64,000 nt of DNA from Gemmobacter sp. 24YEA27 (GTDB lineage: Bacteria; Pseudomonadota; Alphaproteobacteria; Rhodobacterales; Rhodobacteraceae), in the NCBI RefSeq assembly GCF_030052995.1, contig NZ_JASJPW010000001.1:1664001-1728000 (forward strand). The letters are read 5' to 3'. The position numbers and the translations under genes are program-made. Each line of letters starts with the position of its first letter. Position 1 is the first letter of the stretch. The notes beneath the pieces are model-generated. The model made no database searches. It was not told the origin of the DNA and was given only the letters and a program-made list of their open reading frames with translations. Positions 28,059 to 39,000 of the stretch are shown here, piece by piece.

Positions 28059-29045
28059 TCAGCCGCGCCCGAACCAGCGGCTGATTGCGCCTCCGAACAG
28101 GCGGTCGGCAAGGCCCTGGCCCGCCAGAAGCCCGCGATCCTGTGCCCGGTTCAGCACCACCGCGAGCAGCGGCACGCGGCCCTCGAACATCCGTTCGCAG
28201 GCGGTGATATCGGCGGCGGTGGTACGGGTGCCATCCACCAGAAGCACCGCATCGACCTGGCCGCTCAGCGCGATCATGTCGTCATATTCCAGCGCCGGCG
28301 GCGTATCGAAAAGCTGGATATCTGGCTGCAGCAGATCACTTGCCGATTGCAGCGCGGCGGTGGTCTGCGGATCCTGGAGTGTCTCGGCCGGGCGGGCGAC
28401 AGGCTCGCTGTTCAGCGCCAGCGCCAGGTTCGGGCCGATGCGGCGGAACTGGCCCTCAAGCGGCTGCTCGCCCTGGAGGAATTCCAGCAGCTGGGGCGAC
28501 GGGGTTTGTGCAAACAGGCTCGCGAGGCGCGGGTGGCGCAGATCGAGATCCATCAGCACCGTCCGGCACGAAGGCAGCCGGCCCAGCGACAGCGCGAGAT
28601 TGGCGGCGACATAGCTCTTGCCACAGCCGGCGCGCGGCGAGGTGATGGCGAGCCGGCTCATTCCTTCTTTGGTCATCGCCTGGGCGATGCGGGTGCGTAG
28701 CATGTCGAAATAGCGGGTGATCTGGTGGTGTTCCGGTTTCAGGAACAAACCGTTTCTGACCAGCCGGGCGGCATCGACATGGATTTCTCCGATTGATTCC
28801 CAGACTTTCGAGGGGTTCGGGCTGGCAAAAACTGCGGGCGAGATAGAGATCTCGCGCCCGGTGCGTTGGTCAAGCGCGATGGGCAGATTGATGCGCGGAT
28901 GGCCGGGTTTGAACAGGGAGACAGCGGTGCCACGCGCGGCGGCCCCGGCTTTGCGATCCTGGTTATTATCTTCTGCGCCCATCAGGGGAAATCCCATATC
29001 CAGGGGGTTTGAACCGAAAGGGCCATGTATGTTGTGGCGGCTCAT
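28059..29045 (-). CDS. CpsD/CapB-like BY-kinase ATPase partner of the Wzz-like protein
   Basis: A 328-residue cytosolic P-loop ATPase. Walker A is SPRAGCGKSYVAANLALS, Walker A' RTVLMDLDLRHPRL, and Walker B IQLFDTPPALEYDD, the set of bacterial tyrosine kinases. The C-terminus ends SRWFGRG and lacks the tyrosine-rich cluster that such kinases normally autophosphorylate. The start at 29045 (MSRHNIHGPFG) is chosen over a much longer upstream frame of low-quality sequence; 28982 is another candidate. Its partner is the Wzz-like gene immediately downstream. Confidence 0.85.
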   Translation of the reverse strand: MSRHNIHGPFGSNPLDMGFPLMGAEDNNQDRKAGAAARGTAVSLFKPGHPRINLPIALDQRTGREISISPAVFASPNPSKVWESIGEIHVDAARLVRNGLFLKPEHHQITRYFDMLRTRIAQAMTKEGMSRLAITSPRAGCGKSYVAANLALSLGRLPSCRTVLMDLDLRHPRLASLFAQTPSPQLLEFLQGEQPLEGQFRRIGPNLALALNSEPVARPAETLQDPQTTAALQSASDLLQPDIQLFDTPPALEYDDMIALSGQVDAVLLVDGTRTTAADITACERMFEGRVPLLAVVLNRAQDRGLLAGQGLADRLFGGAISRWFGRG

Positions 29046-29234
29046 CTGTAATCCGGTTCCGACAGAAGGGCGGCAGCAGGACTGCGCGCCCGGAATTGAT
29101 ATCCCCTGCCGGATGGCAGGCGCGATGCCGGTCCCAGATGCGGGATCCCCTCCGGGGCCGGTCTGGCCTGAAGGATGCAGCCTGGAGTCCGGGCCCCCGC
29201 CCAGAAGAGCATTCCTAACAGATAGAGGGTAAAA

Positions 29235-29384
29235 ATGAAACCCCGGCGCATGGGAAATGGCTGTGATCTCAGCTACTTTACCGACCGCGCGGGTCGCGCC
29301 GCCGGCACCCCCGCTGCCCGGGCCGGGGCGGGCAGGGGCGCGGCCGCTGCGCAGGGCTTTGACTTTGAAACCTGGCGGGCTTAG
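29235..29384 (+). CDS. Small 49-residue reading frame leading into the GT2 gene
   Basis: The frame starts MKPRRMGNGCDLSYFTDRAG and ends GFDFETWRA. A strong GAGGG ribosome binding site lies five bases before the ATG, and the stop is two bases before the GTG of the GT2 gene. It could be a leader peptide allowing translational coupling or a small real protein. I do not recognise a family. The central part is Ala/Gly/Arg-rich, which is also what chance frames look like here. Confidence 0.4.
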   Translation: MKPRRMGNGCDLSYFTDRAGRAAGTPAARAGAGRGAAAAQGFDFETWRA

Positions 29385-29386
29385 GC

Positions 29387-30421
29387 GTGATGGCCATGAC
29401 AGCCGACACGCCTCATATCCCTGCGCCACGGGACCCGTCTGCCCCACCCGGGCCGGTCGTTGATGCCGTGGTGATTGGTCGCAATGAAGGCGGCCGGCTT
29501 GCCGCCTGTCTCGCGTCACTTACAGGCCAGGTGCGGCGGCTGGTCTATGTCGACAGCGGCTCGACCGATGGCTCGCAGGCGCTGGCGCGGGGGGCAGGGG
29601 CGATTGTGGTCGGGCTTGACCTGTCGCGCCCCTTCACGGCGGCGCGGGCGCGCAATGCCGGTGTGCTTGCGCTGACTGCAGAGGGCGCAGAGCCCGATTA
29701 CGTCCAGTTCGTCGATGGCGATTGCGAAGTGGTGCCGGGCTGGGTGGCGCGCGGGCTGCAGGGCTTTCGCGACCACCCCGGTGCCGTGGTGATCTGTGGC
29801 CGCAGACGCGAGCGGCACCCGGAGGCTTCGGTCTATAACCGGTTCTGTGACCGCGAATGGAACACGCCTGTCGGCGAGGCGCTTGCCTGCGGCGGGGATG
29901 CGCTGATGCGGCTGCGGGATTTCCAAGCGGTGCGCGGCTACCGCGAGGATCTGATCGCGGGCGAGGAGCCGGAGCTGTGCCAGCGGCTGCGCCGGGCAGG
30001 CGGGCAGATCTGGCGGATCGACGCGGAGATGACGCTGCATGACGCAGCGATGACGCGTGTGTCGCAATGGTGGCGGCGCATGAAACGCGCGGGACATGCT
30101 TTCGCCGAAGGTGCGGCCCTGCATGGGCGCGGCCCCGACCGCCATTGGCGGCGCGAGACGGCGCGCGCTTTGGTCTGGGGCGCCTTACTGCCGGTTTTGG
30201 TAGTGCTGGCGGGGCTGATCCATCCGGCGTTCTGGCTCGCGGGCCTGATCTGGCCCTTGCAGATGCTGCGCCTCGGGTTTCGCTGGCGTCATGAGGGACG
30301 CGCGGGCACTGAGGCCGCGGTTCTGACGGTCCTGGGGAAGTTTCCGGAAGCCCTGGGCGCGCTTGGCTATCTGCGCGACCGGGTGTTGCGTCGCAGGCGG
30401 GGCCTGATCGAATACAAATAG
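29387..30421 (+). CDS. Family 2 glycosyltransferase with C-terminal membrane segment
   Basis: A 344-residue GT-A transferase. It shows VVDAVVIGRNEGGRLAACLA, LVYVDSGSTDGSQALA for nucleotide binding and QFVDGDCEVVPGW with the metal-binding DGD at about residue 110. GEEPELCQRLRRAGGQIWRID matches the ED-type acceptor motif. A hydrophobic segment (ALLPVLVVLAGLIHPAFWLA) near residue 270 probably attaches it to the membrane. GTG 29387, ATG 29390 and ATG 29396 are all possible starts. Its 3' end runs antisense to the end of the WecG-like gene for up to 237 bases. Confidence 0.85.
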   Translation: MMAMTADTPHIPAPRDPSAPPGPVVDAVVIGRNEGGRLAACLASLTGQVRRLVYVDSGSTDGSQALARGAGAIVVGLDLSRPFTAARARNAGVLALTAEGAEPDYVQFVDGDCEVVPGWVARGLQGFRDHPGAVVICGRRRERHPEASVYNRFCDREWNTPVGEALACGGDALMRLRDFQAVRGYREDLIAGEEPELCQRLRRAGGQIWRIDAEMTLHDAAMTRVSQWWRRMKRAGHAFAEGAALHGRGPDRHWRRETARALVWGALLPVLVVLAGLIHPAFWLAGLIWPLQMLRLGFRWRHEGRAGTEAAVLTVLGKFPEALGALGYLRDRVLRRRRGLIEYK

Positions 30422-31183
30422 ATCTTGCGACCGCAGCTGCCAGGCCTTCCTGATCTCACCCGGCAGGATCGCGAAGCAGACGGCATAGCGCGGCAGCAGC
30501 CGGCGCGGCGAGGCCACCGCCCGCCAGGCCCATTCCATCGCGATTTTTCGCACCCATTCCGGCGCACGGGTCTGATTGCCCGAGAGGAACTCGACCCCGG
30601 CCCCGACCGAGGCAAATCCCATCCGGGGCGCGAGGGTACGGCCAAGGGCGGCGAACCGTTCCTGCTTGGGCGCGCCAAGCGCGATCAGGCACAGGCCAGG
30701 CCCAAGCGCGTTAAGGCGGGCGAGGGCGTCGCGGGCCACCGGACCTTCGGGGTCAAACCCCATCGGCGGCGCGATCAGCAGTCCTTTCCGATAGCCGGGG
30801 AGGACGCGCGCGAGTTGCTCGCTGGCCCCTTCCAGCGCGGCCTCGGTGGCGCCCAGCATCGAGACGGGCAGACCAGCCTCGGCAGCGAGCCAGCACAGCG
30901 GCACCACCAGATCCGACCCCGGCAACAGATCGACGGGCTTTTTCGCGAGCCTGGACAGCCAGACGATCGGATTGCCGTCCGCAACCACCATATCCTGACG
31001 CGCATAGGCTTCGAGAAAAGCCGGGTCCCGGCGCAGTTTGACGAGATGATCAACGTTGATTGTCGCCAAAGCAAAGCCTTTGCCCCGACGCATCAGCCTT
31101 TCCACATCGTCAAGCAATGCGGTGCGGCTCGCGTGAGTCACCTCGATACAGGTCTTTTGGATGGTGAACTGCAAGGCGATCAT
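30185..31183 (-). CDS. WecG/TagA/CpsF family glycosyltransferase
   Basis: About 332 residues with the GT26 pattern: GFALATINVDHLVKLRRD, VVADGNPIVWLSRL, GSDLVVPLC and LCLIALGAPKQERFA. Family members transfer N-acetylmannosaminuronate or related sugars to lipid-linked acceptors. The core ends around AVCFAILPGEIRKAW, but the frame continues about 80 residues over the GT2 gene on the other strand, in a Gln/Pro-rich tail that looks like antisense sequence. The native stop may therefore have been lost or shifted. The start at 31183 (MIALQFTIQKTC) matches the family N-terminus; 31228 is an alternative. Confidence 0.8.
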   Translation of the reverse strand: MIALQFTIQKTCIEVTHASRTALLDDVERLMRRGKGFALATINVDHLVKLRRDPAFLEAYARQDMVVADGNPIVWLSRLAKKPVDLLPGSDLVVPLCWLAAEAGLPVSMLGATEAALEGASEQLARVLPGYRKGLLIAPPMGFDPEGPVARDALARLNALGPGLCLIALGAPKQERFAALGRTLAPRMGFASVGAGVEFLSGNQTRAPEWVRKIAMEWAWRAVASPRRLLPRYAVCFAILPGEIRKAWQLRSQDLFVFDQAPPATQHPVAQIAKRAQGFRKLPQDRQNRGLSARASLMTPAKPEAQHLQGPDQAREPERRMDQPRQHYQNRQ

Positions 31184-31386
31184 CCTGACAGGGCGGGCTG
31201 ATGTCATTGTAGCGCGCGCCAGCGTCATAGGCGACTGGTTCCGGACGTCAACACTCTGTTTCCAACTCTGGCAGAGTGGGGGTGAGGCAGCGCCCTGTCC
31301 CGGCCTCGCCTCGGAGAGCGGTTCGTGCTACGCTATGGCCCTAAATTGCGCCCGGTTAAAGCGCGAGCAGAACGGATCCCGGCCGG

Positions 31387-32784
31387 ATGTCATCTACGAT
31401 AGCGCTGCTGGCGCTTTTGATCTGGCCCTTTGTGGTCTGGGTTTTCTACAATCGGATGGCGCCGGGCCGGGCGCTGATCTGGTCGGTTCTGACCGGCTAT
31501 ATGTTTTTGCCAGAGCTGGCAAAAATCGACCTTCCGATGCTGCCCGACCCCGACAAACACATGTTGCCGGCGCTGGCGGCGGCGGTGATCTCCTGGCTGA
31601 TGCTGGGCCGGACCCTGCCGGTTTTCACCGGCAATATGATGGTCAGGGTGCTGGTCGCGGGCTTTCTGATCTCGCCCGTCTTCACCGCGCTTCTGAACAC
31701 CGACCCGATTTTCCTTGGCCATGGCCGCGAGATCCAGGGCATGCGAATCTATGATTCCATTGCCATCACAGGCACCGAGGCGATGTATCTTCTGCCGCTG
31801 TTCCTTGCGCGGCGCGATCTCGCCACGCCCGAGGCGATGCGCGACCTTCTGATGGCACTGACGATTGCGGCGCTGCTTTATACCGGGCCGATTCTGATCG
31901 AGACGGTGATGTCGCCGCAGCTGCATATCTGGGTCTATGGCTATTTCCAGCACGACATGTCCCAGGCGGTGCGGTTTGGCGGCTGGCGGCCCTTTGTCTT
32001 TATGCCGCACGGGCTTTGGGTGGCGTTTTTCGTGCTCTCCTGCCTGATCGCGGCGGGGATGCTGCTCCGGCTGGGGCCGGCGCCGGCGCGGGTCTGGCAG
32101 CTGCCGGTCTTCCTGCTGACCTGCGCGCTTCTGATTCTGTGCAAGAGCTTTGGCCCCATCGCCTATGCGCTGGCCGCCGCGCCGCTGGTCTTTCTTGCGA
32201 CCCCGCGCCAGATCCTTGGCGTTGTCGGGCTGCTGGCGGTGGTGGTGATCCTGTATCCGCTTTTGCGCGGCGCCCATCTGGTGCCGGTTGACTATATTTC
32301 CAGCTTTGCCGGCGATCTGAGCGAGGACCGCGCCCAGAGCTTCGGTTACCGGCTGATGAATGAGGATCTGCTGCTGGCCCGCGCCGCCGAGCGCCCCCTT
32401 TTTGGCTGGGGCGGCTATGGGCGCGGTTTCCTCTATGATCCGGCGACCGGCATCGTCGAGACGGTGGCGGATGGCGCATGGATCATCCGGATCGGGGCGT
32501 TCGGCTGGGTCGGCTATCTCGTGCAATTCGGGCTTTTGTGCCTGCCCTTATGGCTTCTTGCGCGCGAGGCGCGGCTGAAACCCGGATCGGTCGGCCTGCC
32601 GGCAGCGGGGGTGGCGCTGATCCTCGGGCTGAATCTTGTTGATCTTTTGCCCAATGCAACGCTGACGCCGCTGAGCTGGCTGATGGCGGGCGCGATACTT
32701 GGTCAGGCCGAGGCTTTGCGTGCCATGCGCGAGGCCTCGCTTGCAGATTTGCGGCGAAACCAGCCCCGCCGCACCCTTATCTGA
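31387..32784 (+). CDS. Wzy/ExoQ-like polysaccharide polymerase or O-antigen ligase-type membrane protein
   Basis: A 465-residue integral membrane protein with roughly ten to twelve hydrophobic segments and one larger periplasmic loop before the last helices. The loop has RSFGYRL-type spacing (AQSFGYRLMNEDLLLARAAERPLFGWGGYGRG), where the GWG after the conserved Pro is common to O-antigen polymerases and ligases. Sequence alone does not separate polymerase from ligase. The locus otherwise has an initiating transferase, a flippase and a chain-length protein, so a polymerase is what is missing. Confidence 0.75.
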   Translation: MSSTIALLALLIWPFVVWVFYNRMAPGRALIWSVLTGYMFLPELAKIDLPMLPDPDKHMLPALAAAVISWLMLGRTLPVFTGNMMVRVLVAGFLISPVFTALLNTDPIFLGHGREIQGMRIYDSIAITGTEAMYLLPLFLARRDLATPEAMRDLLMALTIAALLYTGPILIETVMSPQLHIWVYGYFQHDMSQAVRFGGWRPFVFMPHGLWVAFFVLSCLIAAGMLLRLGPAPARVWQLPVFLLTCALLILCKSFGPIAYALAAAPLVFLATPRQILGVVGLLAVVVILYPLLRGAHLVPVDYISSFAGDLSEDRAQSFGYRLMNEDLLLARAAERPLFGWGGYGRGFLYDPATGIVETVADGAWIIRIGAFGWVGYLVQFGLLCLPLWLLAREARLKPGSVGLPAAGVALILGLNLVDLLPNATLTPLSWLMAGAILGQAEALRAMREASLADLRRNQPRRTLI

Positions 32785-33038
32785 GCAGGCCCGGCCATCA
32801 GACTGCCGCAAAAGCCGGCCGGGGCTGTGCTAAATGTGGCATGAATGCGGCGTTAAAGAGGCGGTATTGTGGCATTGTTGCCTCGCGGGATAAGAACTGG
32901 TCACAGCCGCGAGCAGGGTATGAGTTTGCCTTAAATTGAGCTAGATTAACGCGGATAATCAACAGGCTGGCAGGGGGCTGTCTGTCAGGGAGGGAGCGCT
33001 TCTGTTCCAGCCCGGATCCCCTGAGCCACTGAACCGAA
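32785..33038. promoter_or_regulatory. AT-rich leader upstream of the PKS gene
   Basis: The 254-base gap contains a distinctly AT-rich stretch at about 32926-32960 (TTGCCTTAAATTGAGCTAG, then ATTAACGCGGATAATC), unusual for this genome and a likely promoter or regulator site for the PKS-NRPS operon. No exact -35/-10 pair with 16-18 spacing was found. Confidence 0.35.
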
Positions 33039-36000
33039 GTGATGGATGATATGACGCGCAGACCCTCAGGTGTGGCCGCGACCGACATAGCGATTGTCGG
33101 CATGGCCGCGCATTTGCCGGGTGCCGGTGATATCTCCACCTTCTGGGCCAATCTGCGCGCAGGCGTGGAATCGATCCAGGTGCTGTCGCGCGACGAGCTG
33201 CTGGCCGCGGGCGAGAGCGCGTCAAAGATGGCGCGGCCGAATTACGTGCCAGCCGCCGCCGTACTCGATGGGTTCGAGACCTTTGACGCAGACTTCTTCG
33301 GCTTTTCCCCGAAAGAGGCCGCGATCCTTGATCCGCAGCACCGCCAGTTCCTCGAAGTGGCCTGGGAGGCGCTGGAAAATGCCGGCCATCCTCCCGAGAA
33401 TTTCCCCGGCGCCATCGGGGTCTGGGCCGGCTGCGGTATGGGGTCGTATTTCTATTTCAACCTCTGCTCGAACCCTGATCTGGTCGAAGAGACCGGCATG
33501 TTCCTTCTGCGTCATACCGGCAATGACAAGGATTTCCTCGCCACCCGCGCGAGCCATATCCTTGATCTCAAAGGCCCTTCGGTGAATGTGCAGACCGCCT
33601 GTTCAACCTCGCTGGTGGCGATCCACTACGCGTCTCAGGCGCTTTTGAACGGCGAATGCGATATGGCGCTGGCGGGGGGCGTCACCATCGAATTGCCCCA
33701 TGCGCGGGGCTATCTGTTCCAGGAGGGCGAGATCCTGTCGCCGGACGGGCACTGCCACGCCTTTGACCACCGCGCGCAGGGCACGGTGTTCGGGTCGGGC
33801 GCGGGCTGTGTGGTCTTGCGCCGCGCGGTCGATGCGATCCGCGATGGCGATCATATCTGGGCCATCCTCAAGGGCACCGCGATCAACAATGACGGCGCGG
33901 CCAAAGCGGGCTATCTTGCGCCGTCCGTCGATGGGCAATCGGCCTGTATTGCCGAGGCCCAGGCGCTGGCGGGCGTCACTGCCGATAGCGTGACCTATAT
34001 CGAATGCCATGGCACCGGGACCTATCTCGGCGACCCGATCGAGGTCGCGGCACTGACCGGGGCCTTCCGCGAGACCACAGATGCGGTCGGCCATTGCCGC
34101 ATCGGCTCGGTGAAAACCAATATCGGCCATCTCGACACTGCCGCCGGGGTGGCGAGCCTGATCAAGGTCGCGCTCTCGCTGCATCACCGCGAATTGCCGC
34201 CGAGCCTTGGCTATGAGGCGCCGAACCCCTCGATTGATTTCGAGACATCACCTTTCCGCGTCAATGACCGGCTGACCCCCTGGGACGCGCCGGTCTTGCG
34301 CGCGGGCGTCAACAGCCTGGGCGTCGGCGGCACCAATGCCCATGCCGTGCTGGAAGAGGCGCCTTTGCGGGCGGTGTCAGAAGACAGCGACTGGCCGTTC
34401 CAGCCTCTGGTGATCTCGGCACGCTCAAAGGCCGCGCTTGAGGGCCAGGCGACCCGGCTTGCCGCGCATCTGCGCGCGCATCCCGACCAGAAGCTGGCAG
34501 ATGTGGCTTTCACGCTGAAAGAGGGCCGCCGCGCCTTTGAGAAACGCCGGGTTATAGTCGCGGAAAGCCACACAGAGGCGGCGGGGCTGCTGGAAGGCGC
34601 CAATCCGCGCCTTGTCTTCAACCATGATCATCTGGGCGAGGACCCCGAGGTCATCTTCATGTTCCCCGGCGGCGGCGCGCAATTTGCCGGCATGGCGCGC
34701 GATCTTTACGAGACCGAGCCGGTTTTCAAAGACTGGATGGATCGCGGCCTTGCGGTGCTGGAGCCGCAGCTGGATTACGATATCCGCGCGCTCTGGCTGC
34801 CCGCGAAGGGCGCGGAACAGGCGGCGGATCAGGCGCTGAAAAGGCCCTCGGTGCAGCTGCCGCTGATCATGATCACCGAATATGCGCTGGCGAGGCTTTA
34901 TGAAAGCTGGGGCGTCACCCCCGCCGCGCTGATCGGTCATTCGATGGGCGAGAATACGGCGGCCGCTTTGGCCGGTGTGATGTCATTCGAGGATTGCATC
35001 GGGCTGGTCCTGTTGCGCGGGCGGCTGTTTGACACGGTGGCGCCGGGGGGGATGCTCTCGGTGCCGCTGCCAGAGGGTGACCTGGCGCGCTACTGGGCCG
35101 ATGATCTTGATATGGCTTCGGTCAATGCGCCGGGGCTTTGTGTGGTCTCGGGCCCGGATGCGGCACTGGATGCGCTGGCTGCACGGCTGGCCACAGATGA
35201 GGTCGAGACGCAGCGGATTGCGATCAATATCGCCGCGCACAGCCGGATGCTCGCACCGATCCTGCCCGCCTTTGGCGATTACCTGCGCAGCATTCGCCTC
35301 TCTGCGCCGCAGATCCCGATCATCTCGAACCGCTCGGGCAAGGTGCTGACGGATGCCGAGGCGACGGACCCGGATTATTGGGTCGCACATCTGAGAAATA
35401 CGGTGAATTTCCAGGCCGGGCTGGCGGACCTGACCGCGGTGCCGGGCCGGGTCTATATGGAAATGGGGCCGGGCCGTGCGCTTTCCTCGCTTGCGGGCGC
35501 CAATGGGGTCGGACCGGGCCAGGTCGTACCGGCCTTGCGGCACCCCGAACAGAAGATCGCCGATGATGCCTGGCTGGTCGGATCCATCGCGCGGCTCTGG
35601 GCCTGCGGCGTCGCGGTCGACTGGGGCCAGATCTGGGGCGGACGTCTGCGCCAGCGCGTGCCGCTGCCCTCCTATGCCTTTCAGCGCAAACCGTTTTTTA
35701 TCGCACCGGGCGAGGCGGCGCCGGTGGCGGCAGAGCTGCCCGCGCGGGTGGATGACCTGAGCGGCTGGGGCTGGAAGCGGCATTGGACCCCTTCGCCTGC
35801 AGGCTTTGACATTGATGATCTGGGCGCGGCGGCGCCGGCAAGCTGGCTGGTCTTTGCCGATGAGGCCGGGCTTTGCCTGGCTGCGGCAGACCGGTTGCGC
35901 GCGGCGGGGCATCGGGTGATCCTGGTGCATCCGGGCGACAGTTTCCGCGCCCTCGGCGAGGATCGCTACAGCCTTGCGCCCGAGCGCGGGCTGGAAGGGT

Positions 36001-39000
36001 ATGAAGCCCTGATCCGTGAACTGGCGGGGCGGGGCATCGCGCCCGCGCAAGTGCTGCATGGCTGGCTGTTCACGAAAGATGAAAGCTTCCGCCCGGGGTC
36101 AAGTTTCGCGCAAAGGCTGATCGAACAGGGGTTCTGGTCGGCTTTGTTCCTGTTGCAGGCCATGGGGGGTGAAAACCTTGCCCAGGGGGTGAAGTTCACT
36201 TTCCTGACGAATGGCGCGGTGGCAGCGAAAGGCTCTGTGCTGCGCTGGCCGGAAAAGGCGCTGTTGCGCGGGCCGGTGCTGGTGGCGGGCAAGGAATTGC
36301 CAGGAGTTGCGCTGGCGCAGCTGGATCTGGAGCTGCCGGTCTTGCGGCGCGGCGAAAGCCTGCCCGATGCGCTGATTGATGCGGTGATCGAAGAGGCGCT
36401 TGCGCCAGAGGGTGGTGTGGCGGTCTTGCGTGGCGCGCGGCGTTACACCGAGGCGCTGCGCCCGGCGCCCTTGCCCGAGGCGGGGTTCGAACTGCCACAT
36501 GGCGCGCATGTGCTGATCACCGGCGGGTTCGGCGGGATCGGGCTGACGCTGGCAGAAGACCTGATCCGGAACCGCGCAGCGAAGGTCACGCTGGTTGCGC
36601 GGTCGCGCCTGCCGGAAGGGCCTGCGCGCACGGCCTGGCTGCGGGCCCATGCGCCCGAAGATGCGGTATCGCGGCGGATTATGGCGGTGGAGCGGCTGGA
36701 GGCACTGGCGCGTGAAAGCGGCGGCGGGATCGCGCTGGCCCGGGCCGATGTGGCCAATCTCTTCGAGATGCAGGCGGTGGTTGAGGCCGCAGGCGCCCGC
36801 ACGGGACCGGTAGATGCGGTGATCCATGCGGCGGGGATGGTGGCGGACGGTCCGATCCTTGGCAAGGATCCGGGCAGTGTCGAAGAGGTGTTCGCGCCGA
36901 AGCTGCATGGGACCGGGGTGATCGACCGGCTGTTCCCGGACGGGACGCTGAAGCTTCTGGTGCTGTTTTCCTCGACTTCGACGGTGACGGGCCCGGCGGG
37001 GCAGGTCGATTATGTCGCGGTGAATGAATATCTGAACGCCTTTGCCGAGGCGCGGGCCGGGGGGGCGACGCGGGTGGTCGCGCTGGACTGGGGGATCTGG
37101 CGGGGCGTCGGCATGGCGGCCGAGAGCCTCGCGGACCGGATGGGGCGCGAGGCGGCGCCGTCGGTGCCGGTGCGCCAGCCGATGCTGACGGCGGCCGGGT
37201 TTGACGTTTCGGGCAACCGGATGTTTACCGGTGATCTGTCCTGTCAGCAGTGGATCTTTGAGGGTCACCGCACCCGCGAGGGCCAGGCCTTGCTGCCGGG
37301 GACCGGCTATCTGGAACTGGCGGCCGAGGCCTGGGCCTTGCAGGAGGGGATCGTCGGGGCGCAGGGGACTGGCGCCGGGTTCGGGATCCGCGATCTGACC
37401 TTCTTTGCGGCGCTGGATCTCGCGGAAAGCGAGACGCGACCCTTGCGGGTGCGGCTGAGCCGCAGTGAGGAAGGCTATGATTTCGAGGTGCAGACGCTGA
37501 TGCGGGCGGGAGGCCGGGATGGCTGGGCCACCCATGCCACGGCGCGGCTGCTCGCGCTGACCGGAGAACAGGCCGCTATCCCGCCGGGGATCGACCCCGG
37601 CGGGATAGCGGCGCGGCTTCGCGCGCCCGAGATGGGCCAGCGGCAGGAAGGGGAGGCAGAAGGCTGGCTTCCCAGCCCGCAGGAGGCACATCTGGTGTTT
37701 GGCCCGCGCTGGCGGGTGTTGCGTTCGCGCGCTTATGGTGCGGGGGTAGGGCTGGCGCGGCTGTCGCTGCCGGAGGCCTTCCGGCGGGAGGTGTTGGGCG
37801 GCAATCCGGTTGGAGGTGAGCCGGTGGGGGGCGAGCCGGTTGGGGGCTGGCTTTTACATCCGGCACTCATGGATCTGGCCACCGGCTGGGCGATGGATCT
37901 GATCGCGGGGTATCAGCCGGACCGGCTCTGGGTGCCGCTGTCTTACGGATCGGTGCGGGTCTTTGCGCCGCTGAGCGCAGATCTCGTCAGCCATATCCGC
38001 AATGCGGGCGAGAACCGCGCTGACCGGCCGACCGCCGTGTTTGACATCACGCTTGCCACACCGGAGGGCCGGGTGCTGGTCGAGATCACCGGCTTTACCA
38101 TCCGCCGGCTGGATGCGGCCTTGTCCTTTCCGGCCCCTGATCCGCGCCTGCTGGAGGCGCCCGAGGGCGGCCCCGCTCGGGCGCTGTCACCGGCGGAAGA
38201 GCGGCTGATGATGGCGTTCCGCCAGGGGATCCGCCCGGAAGAGGGGGCCCGGGTCTTTGGCCGCGCGCTGAATGCGGGGCTGTCACAGATCCTTGTGTCT
38301 TCGCTGGATCTGCCGGCGCTGGTGCGCCAGACCTCTGCGGTCATTGAGGCGCGTAAATCGGGGCAGAGCTTTGAGCGCCCTGATCTCGACACGGATTACA
38401 TCGCGCCGCGGGATGATATCGAGCGCAGCCTGACCGGCTTCTGGCAGGATCTGCTCGGGGTTTCGCAGGTGGGGGTCGAGGATAATTTCTTCGACCTCGG
38501 CGGGCACAGCCTGATCGCGGTCCGGCTTTTCGCGATGGTGAAAAAGACCTGGGCGGTCGATTTCCCGATCTCGGTGCTTTTTGAGGCGCCGACAGTGGCG
38601 GCCTGCGCGGGCCTGATCCGCGAAGCGGCGGGGATCACCGGTGAGAGCCTGGTTGCGAGCGGGGGCGCAGGTGCGGGGCCGGTGCCGGCGGCGAAGGCCG
38701 TGAAACAGCCGCGCCGCTTCACCCATCTGGTGCCGATGACGCCCGATGCGGGGAAGTCCGGCGCATCGCAAGGGGCGAAGACGCCCTTCTTCCTCGTCTC
38801 GGGCATGTTCGGCAATGTGCTGAACCTGCGCCATCTTGCACAGCTGGAAGGACGGGACCGGCCGTTTTTCGGCCTCCAGGCGCGCGGGCTTTACGGCGAG
38901 GATCAGCCGCATGATGATTTCACCGAAGCCGCGCGCGATTACATCGCCGAGATCCGTCAGGTGCAGCCGTCGGGGCCCTACCTGCTGGGCGGTTTCTCGG

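Noticed and set aside
28059..29519. Long version of the BY-kinase gene starting at a GTG at 29519
   Set aside because: The extra 158 residues overlap the start of the opposite GT2 gene and have irregular Gly/Pro/Arg-rich composition; the family core needs none of it.
36099..37691. Minus-strand open frame of 530 codons inside the PKS
   Set aside because: Antisense shadow of the KR/DH region, Arg/Pro/Gln-rich, no ribosome binding site or domain.
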